A stretch of 64,000 nt of DNA from Marinobacter sp. JH2 (GTDB lineage: Bacteria; Pseudomonadota; Gammaproteobacteria; Pseudomonadales; Oleiphilaceae), in NCBI RefSeq assembly GCF_004353225.1, contig NZ_CP037934.1, positions 620,001 to 684,000 on the forward strand, in the 5' to 3' direction. Positions 1 through 9,403 of the stretch are shown here, in pieces. Below the pieces are notes generated by a model. It was not told where the DNA came from and ran no database searches. It worked only from the letters and a program-made list of their open reading frames with translations. Numbering within the stretch: position 1 is the stretch's first letter; the number at the start of each line of letters is the position of its first letter. The position numbers and the translations under genes are program-made.

Positions 1-51
1 GCACGCTTTGTGTAGTAGACTGGGGTTATATTGATGGGAGGGTAAGTGACT

Positions 52-408
52 ATGCAAGTTCAGAATGCCATTGAAACTAAGCTTGCCGATGCATTCGAAG
101 TGCAGCATCTGATGGTGGAAAATGAAAGCCACATGCATTCGGTACCGCCGAATTCCGAAACGCATTTTAAAGTGACCTTGGTTTCTGGCGCGTTTAACGG
201 GACGATGAAAGTAAAGCGTCACCAGTTGATTTATAAAGTGTTGGCCGACGAGCTTGCCGGGCCAGTACATGCCTTGGCGTTGCATTTGTACACGCCAGAG
301 GAGTGGGCGAAAACCGGGCAGGCAACACCCGATTCGCCAAATTGTATGGGCGGTTCCAAAGGCGATGCCTCGATGGCCGCCAAGTTGAAACAGGGAGTTA
401 ATTCATGA
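52..408 (+). CDS. bolA: BolA family protein
   Basis: Small BolA-fold protein of 118 residues. BolA proteins pair with monothiol glutaredoxins in iron-sulfur and iron homeostasis and can affect morphology and stress genes. The sequence shows the family core HFKVTLVSGAF followed by a conserved RHQLIY segment around residues 55-60, and the helix that follows. I chose the ATG at 52 because GGGAGGG lies 9 bases upstream; a GTG two codons earlier is too close to that site. The stop overlaps the start of the next gene (ATGA), so the two are probably translated together. The C-terminal tail is slightly longer than in E. coli BolA. Cytoplasmic. Family assignment is firm; BolA versus IbaG subtype is less so. 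Confidence 0.85.
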   Translation: MQVQNAIETKLADAFEVQHLMVENESHMHSVPPNSETHFKVTLVSGAFNGTMKVKRHQLIYKVLADELAGPVHALALHLYTPEEWAKTGQATPDSPNCMGGSKGDASMAAKLKQGVNS

Positions 409-1028
409 GCCAGTTTTTTCAAATTCATCCCGAGAATCCGCAAAAGCGTTTGATCAAGCAGGCAGTGGACATCATCCGTAACGGCGGTGTGATTGTGTAC
501 CCAACCGACTCCGGCTATGCGCTGGGTTGTCATCTGGGGGATAAACAAGCCGCCGATCGGATCAAGCGTATTCGCAAGCTGGACGACAAGCACAACTTCA
601 CTCTGGTGTGCCGTGATCTCTCTGATATAGGCGTGTACGCCAAAGTCGATAACACCCAATATCGGCTCCTGAAAACATTCACCCCGGGGGCTTACACCTT
701 CATTTTGGATGCCACCAGTGAAGTGCCTCGCCGTTTATTGCACCCCAAGCGTCGTACCATAGGCGTTCGTGTTCCAGACAACGCCATTGTGCGAGAGCTT
801 TTGGGTGAATTGGGCGAACCGATCATGAGCAGCACGTTAATTTTGCCGGATGAAACCGAGCCCATGACGGACCCCGAAGAAATTCGTGATGCTTTGGAGA
901 AGGAGCTGGATTTGATCATCGATGGCGGGTTCTGCGGTATGGAAGCCACAACTGTGGTGAACTTCACCGGAGATGTACCCGAAGTGACTCGGGTCGGCAA
1001 AGGCGACCCGGCACCGTTTGAGGGATAA
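405..1028 (+). CDS. yciO: YciO-type Sua5/YrdC-fold protein
   Basis: Protein of 207 residues with the Sua5/YrdC/YciO fold, matching the usual YciO length. YrdC and Sua5 make threonylcarbamoyl-AMP for tRNA t6A; YciO has the same fold but a less certain role. Visible signatures are the N-terminal GGVIVYPTDSGYALGC nucleotide-binding segment, KRIRKLDD near residues 50-57, and SSTLILPDE near residue 145. It overlaps bolA by four bases and is followed by a strong hairpin shared with the convergent gene. The YciO subtype is inferred from length and the KRIRKLDD segment; a true YrdC/TsaC is the alternative. Confidence 0.82.
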   Translation: MSQFFQIHPENPQKRLIKQAVDIIRNGGVIVYPTDSGYALGCHLGDKQAADRIKRIRKLDDKHNFTLVCRDLSDIGVYAKVDNTQYRLLKTFTPGAYTFILDATSEVPRRLLHPKRRTIGVRVPDNAIVRELLGELGEPIMSSTLILPDETEPMTDPEEIRDALEKELDLIIDGGFCGMEATTVVNFTGDVPEVTRVGKGDPAPFEG

Positions 1029-1042
1029 TGTTCTAAGGTGTG

Positions 1043-1081
1043 CTTGAACGCCCGGCTTGAGATCAGGCCCGGGCGTTCAAG
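1043..1081. terminator. Bidirectional hairpin between convergent genes
   Basis: A 13-bp perfect stem, CTTGAACGCCCGG pairing with CCGGGCGTTCAAG across a 13-base loop. It sits just after the yciO-like gene and overlaps the last codons of the converging minus-strand gene. There is no long T run, so termination is inferred from position and stem strength. Confidence 0.55.
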
Positions 1082-1725
1082 TTAAAGGCATAGCGCTGTG
1101 AGTCACCTGCGGGCACGGATTGATTGGCGCTGGTGTTTCGGCGAAGGCTGTCATACCGATGGAGTACATCCTGCAGGCCGTTAAATTGCTGGTTTTCACT
1201 CACCAGTGCGCTTAGCAATGAGTTGCGAACGCCATAAGCCTGATTCAGCTTCAAAGCGTTATCCATGAAATGCAACGTCGGCTCGCTGACGCTCAGGCGA
1301 CTGAAGGCGTCTGTAAAATCCCGATTGTTGTTTAAATCCTGCTCTATTTTTCCGCGAATCTCGTCGGGTACCTTTCCTACAACAACTGTTTTTCCGTCTT
1401 CGCCTTTGCTGACGTTCAAGGCAGTAGCGGGATGTAAGTTGTACTCGGCAAGTTTGTGCCGCAACGTGTCTCGGATGTAGGAAAGATCCTGCGCCACGGT
1501 TTGCTTATATTGATTCAACGGTATTTTTTGTACCTTTACGTCGGCAGGATCCAGTGCCTTTTGCTCCGACGGCGTGAAACGGTCACCGTCTGGGCTGCCG
1601 GTAGCTTGGGGCTTCGGAGCTTCAGTCGTCACACCATCGTCGGTCTTACCCGAGGGAGCCTGGCGGGTGTCCATGGTTTGCTGAAAGCGAGTGCTGGCTT
1701 GGATCAATGATGTCAGCAACGACAT
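1063..1725 (-). CDS. Hypothetical cytoplasmic protein
   Basis: I do not recognise this 220-residue protein. The start at 1725 is supported by an AGGAGG-type site at 1735-1740; a longer reading to 1749 has no such support. There is no signal peptide or membrane segment. Residues about 15-65 form a proline-, threonine- and charge-rich linker, and the remainder looks largely helical with many charged and Leu/Asn/Arg residues. It stands alone between two convergent/divergent neighbours. Its 3' end is embedded in the hairpin at 1043-1081. Function unknown. Confidence 0.6.
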   Translation of the reverse strand: MSLLTSLIQASTRFQQTMDTRQAPSGKTDDGVTTEAPKPQATGSPDGDRFTPSEQKALDPADVKVQKIPLNQYKQTVAQDLSYIRDTLRHKLAEYNLHPATALNVSKGEDGKTVVVGKVPDEIRGKIEQDLNNNRDFTDAFSRLSVSEPTLHFMDNALKLNQAYGVRNSLLSALVSENQQFNGLQDVLHRYDSLRRNTSANQSVPAGDSQRYAFNLNARA

Positions 1726-1910
1726 GGTGTGTTTCCTCCTGGGTGGCAAAAGTCTGCCGGATTTCCGATGCCTGAGTGAGCTATTAGGTAAGAGGCAGTT
1801 TTCATGCCAGATAGTGCGGATTTGGTTTTAAGAAAAGTCTTTCTTTGTAAGGAAGCTATTTAATCATCCGATTGAATGACCTAAGTCACTAAAAATCAGA
1901 GTGGAACCTA

Positions 1911-1937
1911 TAAAGTTATGGCTCGACCTGCCGTCAT
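1911..1937 (+). promoter_or_regulatory. Sigma-28 (FliA)-like promoter of the chemoreceptor
   Basis: TAAAGTTA, an 11-base spacer, then GCCGTCAT. This closely fits the flagellar sigma-28 consensus (TAAAGTTT, N11, GCCGATAA) in spacing and in most positions. It lies 41 bases before the start codon of the chemoreceptor gene, which is a class commonly read by FliA. Sequence match is seen; use by FliA is inference. Confidence 0.6.
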
Positions 1938-1978
1938 ATCCTGTATCCCATCTTTTGATGATTCGCCGCCGGAGACAC

Positions 1979-3595
1979 ATGAAAAAACACTATTCCATTC
2001 GTTTTCTATTGCTAGCTGCATTGGCAACGGCATTCTCCGTGATATTGGTATTCACGGTGCTTTTTAGCGCCCAATCTCAGCGTGCGCATCTAGAAGAATA
2101 CAGTCAAAAATACGTCGAAGGCTTAGCGAAATCGTACTTTGATGGCCTTAATACCATGATGCTGACAGGTACTATTGGTAATCGGGACATGTTACGTGAC
2201 AAAGCGATAGCGTCTGACGAGGTTCTGGATGTTCGGGTTATTCGCAGCGATCAGTTGAATGCCATGTTTGGTGCTGGCAGTGCGTCGGAGCGGAAACGCG
2301 AACCACTGGATAGACGCGCTTTAACGGGTGAACGCGTGGAACAGTTTTCCAGTAATGAGAAGGGTCGAGTGTATACCTTGGTTGAGCCGGTCATTGCCCG
2401 ATCAGATTACCAGGGTGTGAATTGCCATAGCTGCCATCAGAGCCAGGATGGTGATGTTCTGGGCGCTATTCGGGTGGATTACTCACTGGCTAAAAGTGAT
2501 GCCCGACTTCAGACGCAGCTACTCTTCGGTGGTGGAGTGCAAGTCGCCATTTTGCTGGCGATCTTCATACTGACCGCTCTAGTGTTGGGCCGGTTGGTCT
2601 TCTCGCGTTTGCGTCGATTGCACGACAGCATGGATGAAATCTCCCGCAATTCCGATTTGACGGTTGAACTCGAAGTTTCTCGCAACGATGAAATCGGTTC
2701 TGTTTCCCGCGCCTTCAATCGTATGATGGCCAAGATTCGCGAGAGTATGCACACCGTCATGGAAAATGCGGCCGAAGTGGAATCCGCAGCGCGCTCTATC
2801 TCTGCAAAAGCAGAAACCACGGAACACGAGGTACTTGCTCAGAAAGACAATACTGATCAGGTTGCCAGTGCTACGACCGAGATGGCAGCATCGGCTGTGC
2901 AGGTTCGTGAGAACGCGGCGGATACCGCGCGAAAGTCGGCAGATACGGCTGCATCGGCAGAGGCGGGCGAGCAGTTAGCCCGTAACGCCGTTCAGGGCAT
3001 TGAACTGCTCAACGCCGAAGTGCAGAACGGAGCAGGGCGTATTGAGCAGCTTGATCAGCGCACCAGTGAAATGGCATCACGCTTGGCGCTCATTTCTGAA
3101 ATTGCTGATCAGACCAACCTACTTGCTCTAAACGCGGCGATTGAAGCAGCTCGAGCGGGTGAGCAAGGGCGGGGCTTTTCTGTTGTGGCAGATGAAGTTC
3201 GTGCACTGGCCTCTCGTACTCAGGATGCCACGGAAGACATTCGCAAAACCATTGATGGCCTGAAACAGGAAGTTGTGGATTGCGTGGGAACGATGCGCCA
3301 TGCCTCAGAGCTGGCACAGAATCAGGTAGACGCCATTCTTACAGTTGAACGTGAGTTGCAGGGCATTGCTGCTGCAGTGAGGGAAATCACTGGCTTGAAC
3401 GAGCAGATGGAAAACGCGTCTTACGAACAGAGCTCCGTCTCGGAGTCGATCAACCAAAACGTCATCGAAATCAGCCGTTCAGCTGAGCAAACCTCCAGTG
3501 ATGCGCAAGACACCGCCCGCATTGCCGGTGACCTTCTGGAAATGGCGGAAACCTTGCGCAAAACCGTGGAACAATTCCGTTTAACCCGGCTATGA
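1979..3595 (+). CDS. Methyl-accepting chemotaxis protein with c-haem sensor domain
   Basis: Inner-membrane chemoreceptor of 538 residues. The order is TM1 (about 10-30), a periplasmic domain (31-185), TM2 (about 187-210), HAMP (about 210-265) and a long signalling coiled coil. The signalling tip has the canonical [19 protein letters not shown] run ending in [18 protein letters not shown]. The periplasmic domain contains CHSCH at residues 149-153, a CXXCH c-type haem attachment motif, which is known in some chemoreceptor PAS-like sensor domains such as those from Geobacter. It may therefore sense redox state or a gas. I chose the ATG at 1979 because GGAG lies 5 bases upstream; a start at 1901 would precede TM1 with an unlikely extension. 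A sigma-28-like promoter precedes it. Confidence 0.88.
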   Translation: MKKHYSIRFLLLAALATAFSVILVFTVLFSAQSQRAHLEEYSQKYVEGLAKSYFDGLNTMMLTGTIGNRDMLRDKAIASDEVLDVRVIRSDQLNAMFGAGSASERKREPLDRRALTGERVEQFSSNEKGRVYTLVEPVIARSDYQGVNCHSCHQSQDGDVLGAIRVDYSLAKSDARLQTQLLFGGGVQVAILLAIFILTALVLGRLVFSRLRRLHDSMDEISRNSDLTVELEVSRNDEIGSVSRAFNRMMAKIRESMHTVMENAAEVESAARSISAKAETTEHEVLAQKDNTDQVASATTEMAASAVQVRENAADTARKSADTAASAEAGEQLARNAVQGIELLNAEVQNGAGRIEQLDQRTSEMASRLALISEIADQTNLLALNAAIEAARAGEQGRGFSVVADEVRALASRTQDATEDIRKTIDGLKQEVVDCVGTMRHASELAQNQVDAILTVERELQGIAAAVREITGLNEQMENASYEQSSVSESINQNVIEISRSAEQTSSDAQDTARIAGDLLEMAETLRKTVEQFRLTRL

Positions 3596-3599
3596 TCTA

Positions 3600-3620
3600 G
3601 CCGGGGGGGAATTACCCCCG
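3600..3620. terminator. Convergent hairpin terminator
   Basis: CCGGGGG and CCCCCGG flank a short loop between the chemoreceptor stop and the converging hydrolase gene. It overlaps the hydrolase stop codon. T runs are short, so it is a structural call only. Confidence 0.4.
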
Positions 3621-4259
3621 GTGGTCAGATACGAACGGGTTGGTGGCTTTTTCATGGCCAAATGTCGACATCGGTCCGTGGCCCGAGATGAAGGTAATGC
3701 TGTCGCCCAGCGGGAAGAGCTTTTCACGGATAGATCGGATTAGCGTGCCGTGGTCACCTTTCGGAAAGTCGGTTCGGCCGATGGACCCGTTAAACAGAAC
3801 ATCACCTACCAGCGCCAGGTCAGAATCCCGGTGATAGAATACGACATGGCCTGGTGTGTGGCCCGGGCAGTGCAGGACTTCCAAGGTCTGGTTGCCTACG
3901 GTTGCCGAGTCACCATCTTCCAGCCAGCGGTCGGGAGTGAATACCTCTGGGGTTGCAAACCCGAACATCTGGGCTTGCATGGGTAGCCCCTGAATCCAGA
4001 AGTTCTCTTCTTTATGTGGCCCAACAATGGGAATGTCGGCGGTTCGGGCCAGCTCGGCTGTGCCCCCTGCATGGTCAATGTGAGCGTGGGTCAGTAAAAT
4101 TTTCTCAACCGTGACGCCTTCGGCTTCAATGGCTGCCTGAATACGGTCAAGATCCCCACCGGGGTCAACCACGGCCGCTTTCATGGTGTCTTCGCACCAG
4201 ATCAGTGTGCAGTTTTGTTCGAAAGGCGTTACCGGCACAATTCGGTACTTAAGGGACAT
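3612..4259 (-). CDS. MBL-fold hydrolase, YcbL/glyoxalase II-like
   Basis: Metallo-beta-lactamase-fold enzyme of 215 residues, the same length as E. coli YcbL, a type II glyoxalase relative that hydrolyses thioesters such as S-lactoylglutathione. The metal-binding signature LTHAHIDHAGG is present near residues 60-70. Further metal ligands are in PGHTPGH (about 130), GDVLFNGSIGRTD (about 160-172) and SGHGP near the C terminus. The ATG at 4259 begins the typical MSLKYRIVPVTPFEQNC N terminus; a longer frame to 4325 adds an uncharacteristic leader. Cytoplasmic and monocistronic. The exact substrate is not visible in the sequence. Confidence 0.85.
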   Translation of the reverse strand: MSLKYRIVPVTPFEQNCTLIWCEDTMKAAVVDPGGDLDRIQAAIEAEGVTVEKILLTHAHIDHAGGTAELARTADIPIVGPHKEENFWIQGLPMQAQMFGFATPEVFTPDRWLEDGDSATVGNQTLEVLHCPGHTPGHVVFYHRDSDLALVGDVLFNGSIGRTDFPKGDHGTLIRSIREKLFPLGDSITFISGHGPMSTFGHEKATNPFVSDHRG

Positions 4260-4430
4260 AATCGGCCTCAACTTGTATGGTTGGCAGTATGGTAATGGTA
4301 TTTGGCCGCAGGCTCGAGTTTTCAAGCTGGTTTACAAAAGCCGTCTCGCTGGCGGAAGATTTGGGGTTTGTTGGTTTGGCCCGGGCGTTTCGCAGTACGG
4401 GTAACTTTATGGAACAGGAGATGATTCTGG

Positions 4431-7370
4431 ATGACTGATTCACAGGCGAGCCCTAGCGCGTTTAACTTTGGCGTACGCCGCTTGGTGTTGGTGGATTCGG
4501 CCGGCTTCTGTTACGTGGAGATTCCCGTGACCCATCACGGCCTGATTTTGGGGCCGGGGAATCTGGGTAAGTCCAGTTTATTGAATTCTCTGCGTTTGTT
4601 CCTGTTGCCTGAAAACAACTTCAAGAACAGCCGGAAGAAGTTTGCATTCCGGAACGCCAGCGCCGGTAGTTTCTACAGTAACGAAGAAAGCTATCAGCAT
4701 TATTTTCCTGGCAAATACAGCTTTCTGATTATGGAAGCTGAAAACCCTGCGGGCACCCATTGCCAAATTTTGTACCGGGATAACAGCAGCCAGCTGAGCT
4801 ACGGTCGCGCGTTTGTGCCGGTGTCTTATGAGCAGTTACGGCCACTATTCTGGAATGGTGATGACCCAGACGGCATTGGTCAGGCAGTCCCGGAATTATC
4901 CTTCAGCCGGCTCTCTGAATCTCTGAAAAAGCTGTCGAAAGACACTCGGTTCGTGAATGACCCGGCGCGTCTGAAGTCGATGCTGTATAGCAGCGAGCTG
5001 ATGAACGCAGACGCGGTGCGCTACTCTGTTTTGCCTTTGGGTGAATCGGATGAGCGTAAGGTGCAATCGCTGCGCACGCTGATTCTGCTGCTGTTTGAGA
5101 TGAAGGCGGATGATCGCGCCATGGCCAATGCGGTGGCCAGTATTGTTGAGGCTGATAAGAAGTTTTCGGACGACGCCTTTGATTTCAATATCGATGAATT
5201 TCTGAATCATCATGATCACCTAAAACAGCAGCAAAACCAGCTCAATCGGATTGAAAAAGAACGCCCGCGCTTTGAAAAACTGAACGGTGCGTATCAGAAG
5301 TATCAAGCGCTGTTGCGAAGCCAGCATGATTTTGCGGCTTTTCGTGAGGGGCTCACTGTTGCATTGGAGCAAGTAGGCGTACAGCGACGAACCGGGGTGG
5401 AAGCCTATAACGAACAGAGTGAAATCCTGAAGCACGTTGTGCAAACCCTGAAAAAGCTGGAGCAGGAAACCAATAGCTTGAAAGGGGAGGTCCGTGCGGC
5501 CGAGCGAAACCTGAGCCGCGCTGAGCAGGACAAACAAAATGGCGAGTTGCTGATTGCCCAGTACGGCAGCATGACTCTGCAAGAAATCGATGAGGTCCTG
5601 AAAGAAGACCGGGAAAACAAACAGGGCCATTTAAACGCGCTGAAGAGTGCTGCCCAGGCAGAAATTCGCCTTGCGAAGATTGACGCCCAGAAGCGTAATC
5701 TGGAAAGCAAACTGGCAACGTTGACTGAACGGGAAAGCAAACAGCAGTGGCAATTGCAGAACCAGCTGGATGAGTCTGTCGCAGCCCCCTTGCGTGCCGT
5801 GGACCCGAAGCTGATGTTGGCCAGCCCCGGGCAAACGCTGGATTCCGCTAGTAAATCTGTTATCGAAGCCTTTGCTAATTTGTTTGCACCCAACGGCAAA
5901 GGGTACGACTGGTTTGATATCGAATACCCGGGGCAACCGGCACGGCAGGAAGACTATGCGGAACAGCGCCGGCGTTTGGACGGTGAGCTGAATGGCTTGG
6001 AGAAAGAACGTGGGGAATTGGCAGACACCACGGGCAACGAACAAGATCGACCCAGGTTGATTGAACGCACGGAAAAAGAAATTCGTGCCATCGATAAAGA
6101 CCTGGATACTCTGGCCCGTTACCCTGCGGCTGAAACCACTCTGCGAGATGCGACCGAGGAGCGTAAAGCTGCGGAAGAGGCGTTGGCCAAGCTGGACGAA
6201 CAAGCCCGGCTAGAGCAGGAAAAGATGGAAGCCGTTCAGCAAAAGGTTGCAAAGGCCCGGGCTGACAAAGAGCGCATCGAAGAGCGGGAGCGGGAGCTGG
6301 CGCAATTGAGCCGCAGTGTCGGCACCGCAGAACATCGATTCCAGCACCTGAAAACGGTTCAGGCTGAACAGGCGCTGGCGGTGGAAAAGGTTTCCGTGGC
6401 GGCCTTTGATGACCTGCAAAACCGACTGGATGAGCTGGACACCCTGCGCCGGAACATTCTCGATCACTTGCGCCAGTTTGTGTATGTGGGCGTTTACGAA
6501 GACACTGCCGGTGAGCTGCAAAAAGACAGCCCGTCTTCGGCGGTTATCCGTGACACATTCAAAGGTCTCTCAGATCTGTTTGCTGCGTTGACTGAGCGCT
6601 GGCGAGTGCTGAACGAACAGATCTCGGTTCACAACGAAACTGTGGCCAGCTACGTGCAGGCGTTGACCTCCAATCACGAATTTATCAGCCGCTTTGAAGC
6701 TCAGCTCAACCGTGAGCTGGAAGGGGTGCAGATCAATGATCTGGTGGAAATTCGGGTGGATATTCACACTGACCCGAAATTCCGCAATCTGGTGGAAGAA
6801 GCCAACAACATCGATCCCTATGGCAATCAGCTCCAGTCCGAAGCCTTCTATGATCGTCTACGGGTGTTTGTGGCGGACTTCTTTGGAGAGCATGGTAGCA
6901 AACGCCTGACCATGGACAAGGTGATCACCGGGATCTCCTATCGAACTCGTAAAGAAAACGCTACCAGCTTGGATAAAAAAGGCCAATCGACCTCTACGAC
7001 AGCGCTGATTAATCTGGAGTTGGTGTACCGTTTGCTCAAGCGAGTGCTGTACCCGGGTGTGAAACTGTCGTTCCCGCTGGTTCTGGACGAACTGGCCAGT
7101 GTTGACGTCAGTCAGATGCCTGGGTTGCTTGATCGGTTAAGTCAGCAGGGTTTTAACTTGTTTTCTGCGGCCACCCACAGTGCCAGTGCTGAAGTCATTT
7201 ATCTGATTGGACGCCACCTGGAAGTGGGCCAGATGCGTACGTCGCGTCCTTATAGCCCGCAACGAACATTGGTGTTCTGGGGCGGTGCCGAAGGCTTCAC
7301 CGGTGGCGAGCCTGTGAGTCATTGGGCGGACCATACTCAGAACAGTTTGTTGGAGCTGGCGGATGAGTAA
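4431..7370 (+). CDS. mksB: MksB-like SMC ATPase of a condensin complex
   Basis: SMC-like ATPase of 979 residues. The N-terminal Walker A is GPGNLGKS at residues 41-48. Long coiled coils cover roughly 250-450 and 510-700 (KELEQE-, RLDELD- and ERERELAQ-type heptads). Near the C terminus there is an ABC signature-like QSTSTTALINLEL, a Walker B LVLDELASVD and a switch ATHSAS. In MksBEF complexes this subunit extrudes or bridges DNA for chromosome organisation or plasmid control. It is followed by MksF- and MksE-sized genes with overlapping starts, a standard operon. No MksG/JetD nuclease gene follows, which argues for the chromosome-organising type rather than a Wadjet defence system. The first glycine loop has the unusual GPGNLG form. 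Confidence 0.82.
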   Translation: MTDSQASPSAFNFGVRRLVLVDSAGFCYVEIPVTHHGLILGPGNLGKSSLLNSLRLFLLPENNFKNSRKKFAFRNASAGSFYSNEESYQHYFPGKYSFLIMEAENPAGTHCQILYRDNSSQLSYGRAFVPVSYEQLRPLFWNGDDPDGIGQAVPELSFSRLSESLKKLSKDTRFVNDPARLKSMLYSSELMNADAVRYSVLPLGESDERKVQSLRTLILLLFEMKADDRAMANAVASIVEADKKFSDDAFDFNIDEFLNHHDHLKQQQNQLNRIEKERPRFEKLNGAYQKYQALLRSQHDFAAFREGLTVALEQVGVQRRTGVEAYNEQSEILKHVVQTLKKLEQETNSLKGEVRAAERNLSRAEQDKQNGELLIAQYGSMTLQEIDEVLKEDRENKQGHLNALKSAAQAEIRLAKIDAQKRNLESKLATLTERESKQQWQLQNQLDESVAAPLRAVDPKLMLASPGQTLDSASKSVIEAFANLFAPNGKGYDWFDIEYPGQPARQEDYAEQRRRLDGELNGLEKERGELADTTGNEQDRPRLIERTEKEIRAIDKDLDTLARYPAAETTLRDATEERKAAEEALAKLDEQARLEQEKMEAVQQKVAKARADKERIEERERELAQLSRSVGTAEHRFQHLKTVQAEQALAVEKVSVAAFDDLQNRLDELDTLRRNILDHLRQFVYVGVYEDTAGELQKDSPSSAVIRDTFKGLSDLFAALTERWRVLNEQISVHNETVASYVQALTSNHEFISRFEAQLNRELEGVQINDLVEIRVDIHTDPKFRNLVEEANNIDPYGNQLQSEAFYDRLRVFVADFFGEHGSKRLTMDKVITGISYRTRKENATSLDKKGQSTSTTALINLELVYRLLKRVLYPGVKLSFPLVLDELASVDVSQMPGLLDRLSQQGFNLFSAATHSASAEVIYLIGRHLEVGQMRTSRPYSPQRTLVFWGGAEGFTGGEPVSHWADHTQNSLLELADE

Positions 7371-8805
7371 GCGTTTCAGCACGCTGGATACGACGCGGCT
7401 GTTGTTCGATCACCCCAAAATTCTGTTTCGATTGATCGAACGAATGGATCGGTACGAAGCCCGTTACGTGCGTGAGAGTGATCTGGTGGCTGAGGTAATG
7501 GAGTACTCGCGCAGCTTGTCCGGCGCCGATCGCGATCGCGATCGCGTGCGATTAGCCATGAACACGGAAAATCTGTTCCGCTCCGGACTGGTAATCGACA
7601 TCATCAAAGCAGACGGCGAACGGCGACTGGTGTTTCAGGATGCGCTGATCAATCTGATGCGAGCCTGCAATGCTTCGCTGTATCAAGAGTTGACCGATGC
7701 ACGCCTGCGAGGCCATTTGGTGACCTTGCGGGATGTTCGAAACCGGCTGGAAATCAGCAGTTTTAGTGAAGCCGACCCGGATTTCACCGAATTGAGGGAT
7801 GACCTCAACGAGCGAGTTAGCCAGCTGATCGGTCTGTTACGCCAGAATGTGCTGCGTATGCAGACCATCAGCGCCCAGTTTGCGGAGTTGTCCGGTGACG
7901 CCAGCCGGGCCCCGGAGAAGTTTCTGGAATTCCGGCAGAACCTGCTGGAGCAGATCGTTACCCTCTATGAACGTCACATCAAGCCTACGCTGGTGTTTCT
8001 GAATCCGGATACTCGCCTACCCGATGGCAGCAATTTGTTTGAAACTCTGGATGCGATGGTTCGCCTTCTGGAAAACCACGGCGATCACGGCCTGGCGGAC
8101 CAGCTGTTTCGTTCGTCTCTCAGTCTCAATGCGCTCTACAAACCGATTCAAAGCGTTGCGCACGAGGTAGAGCATTTCCTGCGCAAAACCCGCAAGGGCA
8201 TGGTGCAGTACAACGCTATGGAGCATTTCTACGGCAAGCTGCGGGACCTTAAGGGAGAGACCGAAACCCTGAGCTTGCGCCGGAAGTGGCTGGAAGGCGG
8301 CGACTTCGCCCGAAGCACGGGTTTTCTGGTGGGGCTGCGGGCACAGCAGCGCCCAAAGCATTATGCTTTCGGCAATTCGTCCAGCTATTACCAGTTATTG
8401 TTCAGCGAACTGGATATGCGCCTGGCGGATCTGCGCCGCAAAGCGGAAGTGCCCGTGTTGCAGGAAGTGGCCGGGGCTGGCCGTTCGGCCCGCGTGGATA
8501 TGCAGCGCATCAATCAGCTCTACCAATGGCTCGAAACTCTGAAGCTTCGGCCAACCAATGATCTGGTGCGGGAGCTTCATGGCCGTTTGGAAGGGTTTCT
8601 TCCCGGGTATCGATTCCAGGATTTGTTGGCTGCTCTCAATCGCATGGTGAACACTCCGCCAGACGGTTATCAAGTAGTGACTACCAATCGTTTTCGCACA
8701 TTGGAAACCTCGCTGGAAACAGAGAAAACGAGTGAGCCTGCTATTGAGCAGTTCGTGTACCGAAAGCGCCGATTGGAACCACAATTAGAGAGCAATCATG
8801 ACTGA
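7363..8805 (+). CDS. mksF: MksF-like kleisin subunit
   Basis: Protein of 480 residues between mksB and mksE; its start overlaps the mksB stop by 8 bases, so translation is coupled. MksF is the kleisin-type bridge that joins the SMC heads, with winged-helix-like ends. The N-terminal segment (TRLLFDHPKILFRLIER) and the helical middle part fit MksF length and composition. A run of CGATCG-type repeats near 7527-7546 gives an Asp-Arg-Asp-Arg stretch. Assignment rests on position, size and family resemblance, since kleisins have little motif content. Confidence 0.75.
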   Translation: MSKRFSTLDTTRLLFDHPKILFRLIERMDRYEARYVRESDLVAEVMEYSRSLSGADRDRDRVRLAMNTENLFRSGLVIDIIKADGERRLVFQDALINLMRACNASLYQELTDARLRGHLVTLRDVRNRLEISSFSEADPDFTELRDDLNERVSQLIGLLRQNVLRMQTISAQFAELSGDASRAPEKFLEFRQNLLEQIVTLYERHIKPTLVFLNPDTRLPDGSNLFETLDAMVRLLENHGDHGLADQLFRSSLSLNALYKPIQSVAHEVEHFLRKTRKGMVQYNAMEHFYGKLRDLKGETETLSLRRKWLEGGDFARSTGFLVGLRAQQRPKHYAFGNSSSYYQLLFSELDMRLADLRRKAEVPVLQEVAGAGRSARVDMQRINQLYQWLETLKLRPTNDLVRELHGRLEGFLPGYRFQDLLAALNRMVNTPPDGYQVVTTNRFRTLETSLETEKTSEPAIEQFVYRKRRLEPQLESNHD

Positions 8806-9403
8806 CTTAAACAGCCCGCAACCGGACCAACCCACCAGCAGCTTCGATGAGATTTTGCCGGCGCATAGCACCGCTTTATACCGGGAGTTTCAGGCGGGCC
8901 GTGTCATTGTTCGGGAGTTATGGGACAGCAACCGCTCCGAATTGGTGGCGAACCCTTTGTATAACCTGCTGTACAACCAACTGTCACATTTCCGGACTTT
9001 CTACGAACATCTGGGGTGCGAGTTGGTGTTTAACGATGAAGGCTCCTTTTTCTTCTTAAAGGAAAGCAGCGACGATGAAATCGAAGAACACGATGAAAAT
9101 GCTTTTCGGGTGCAGGTAGTGCTTCTGCTGATAGGTCGTTACTTTGCTCGAAGTGGCCGTGATCTCGAGTATCTGGCGCGCCCTGAGGCGGGGCTCGGGG
9201 AGCAGGATCTGGAGCAGATAATCGCGGATGAAGAATACCTCGAAATTCTGCGTGCGGCGCGATTTGAGAAAGGGTTGCCAGACGCTTTGGATTATCTCGG
9301 TAAGCGTAATTTGATGTTCCGCAGTGGAGCAAACCGATATTTTTTGAGCTCGGCCGGGATGCACTTTCTGGAAGCGTTGGTCGGGGAATATGAACAAGCT
9401 TAA
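8798..9403 (+). CDS. mksE: MksE-like accessory subunit of the condensin
   Basis: Acidic protein of 201 residues overlapping mksF by 8 bases. MksE is a small winged-helix dimer that binds the kleisin. The internal FYEHLGCELVFNDEGSFFFLK segment followed by an acidic SSDDEIEEHDEN patch and a VVLLLIGRYF helix fits the MksE pattern. The order mksB-mksF-mksE is contiguous. The 3' end overlaps the start of the next gene by 14 bases. Confidence 0.75.
   Translation: MTDLNSPQPDQPTSSFDEILPAHSTALYREFQAGRVIVRELWDSNRSELVANPLYNLLYNQLSHFRTFYEHLGCELVFNDEGSFFFLKESSDDEIEEHDENAFRVQVVLLLIGRYFARSGRDLEYLARPEAGLGEQDLEQIIADEEYLEILRAARFEKGLPDALDYLGKRNLMFRSGANRYFLSSAGMHFLEALVGEYEQA

Noticed and set aside
4431-9403. 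Wadjet-type anti-plasmid defence system
   Set aside because: The SMC, kleisin and small subunits are present but no JetD/MksG nuclease gene follows; the fourth gene is a membrane protein.
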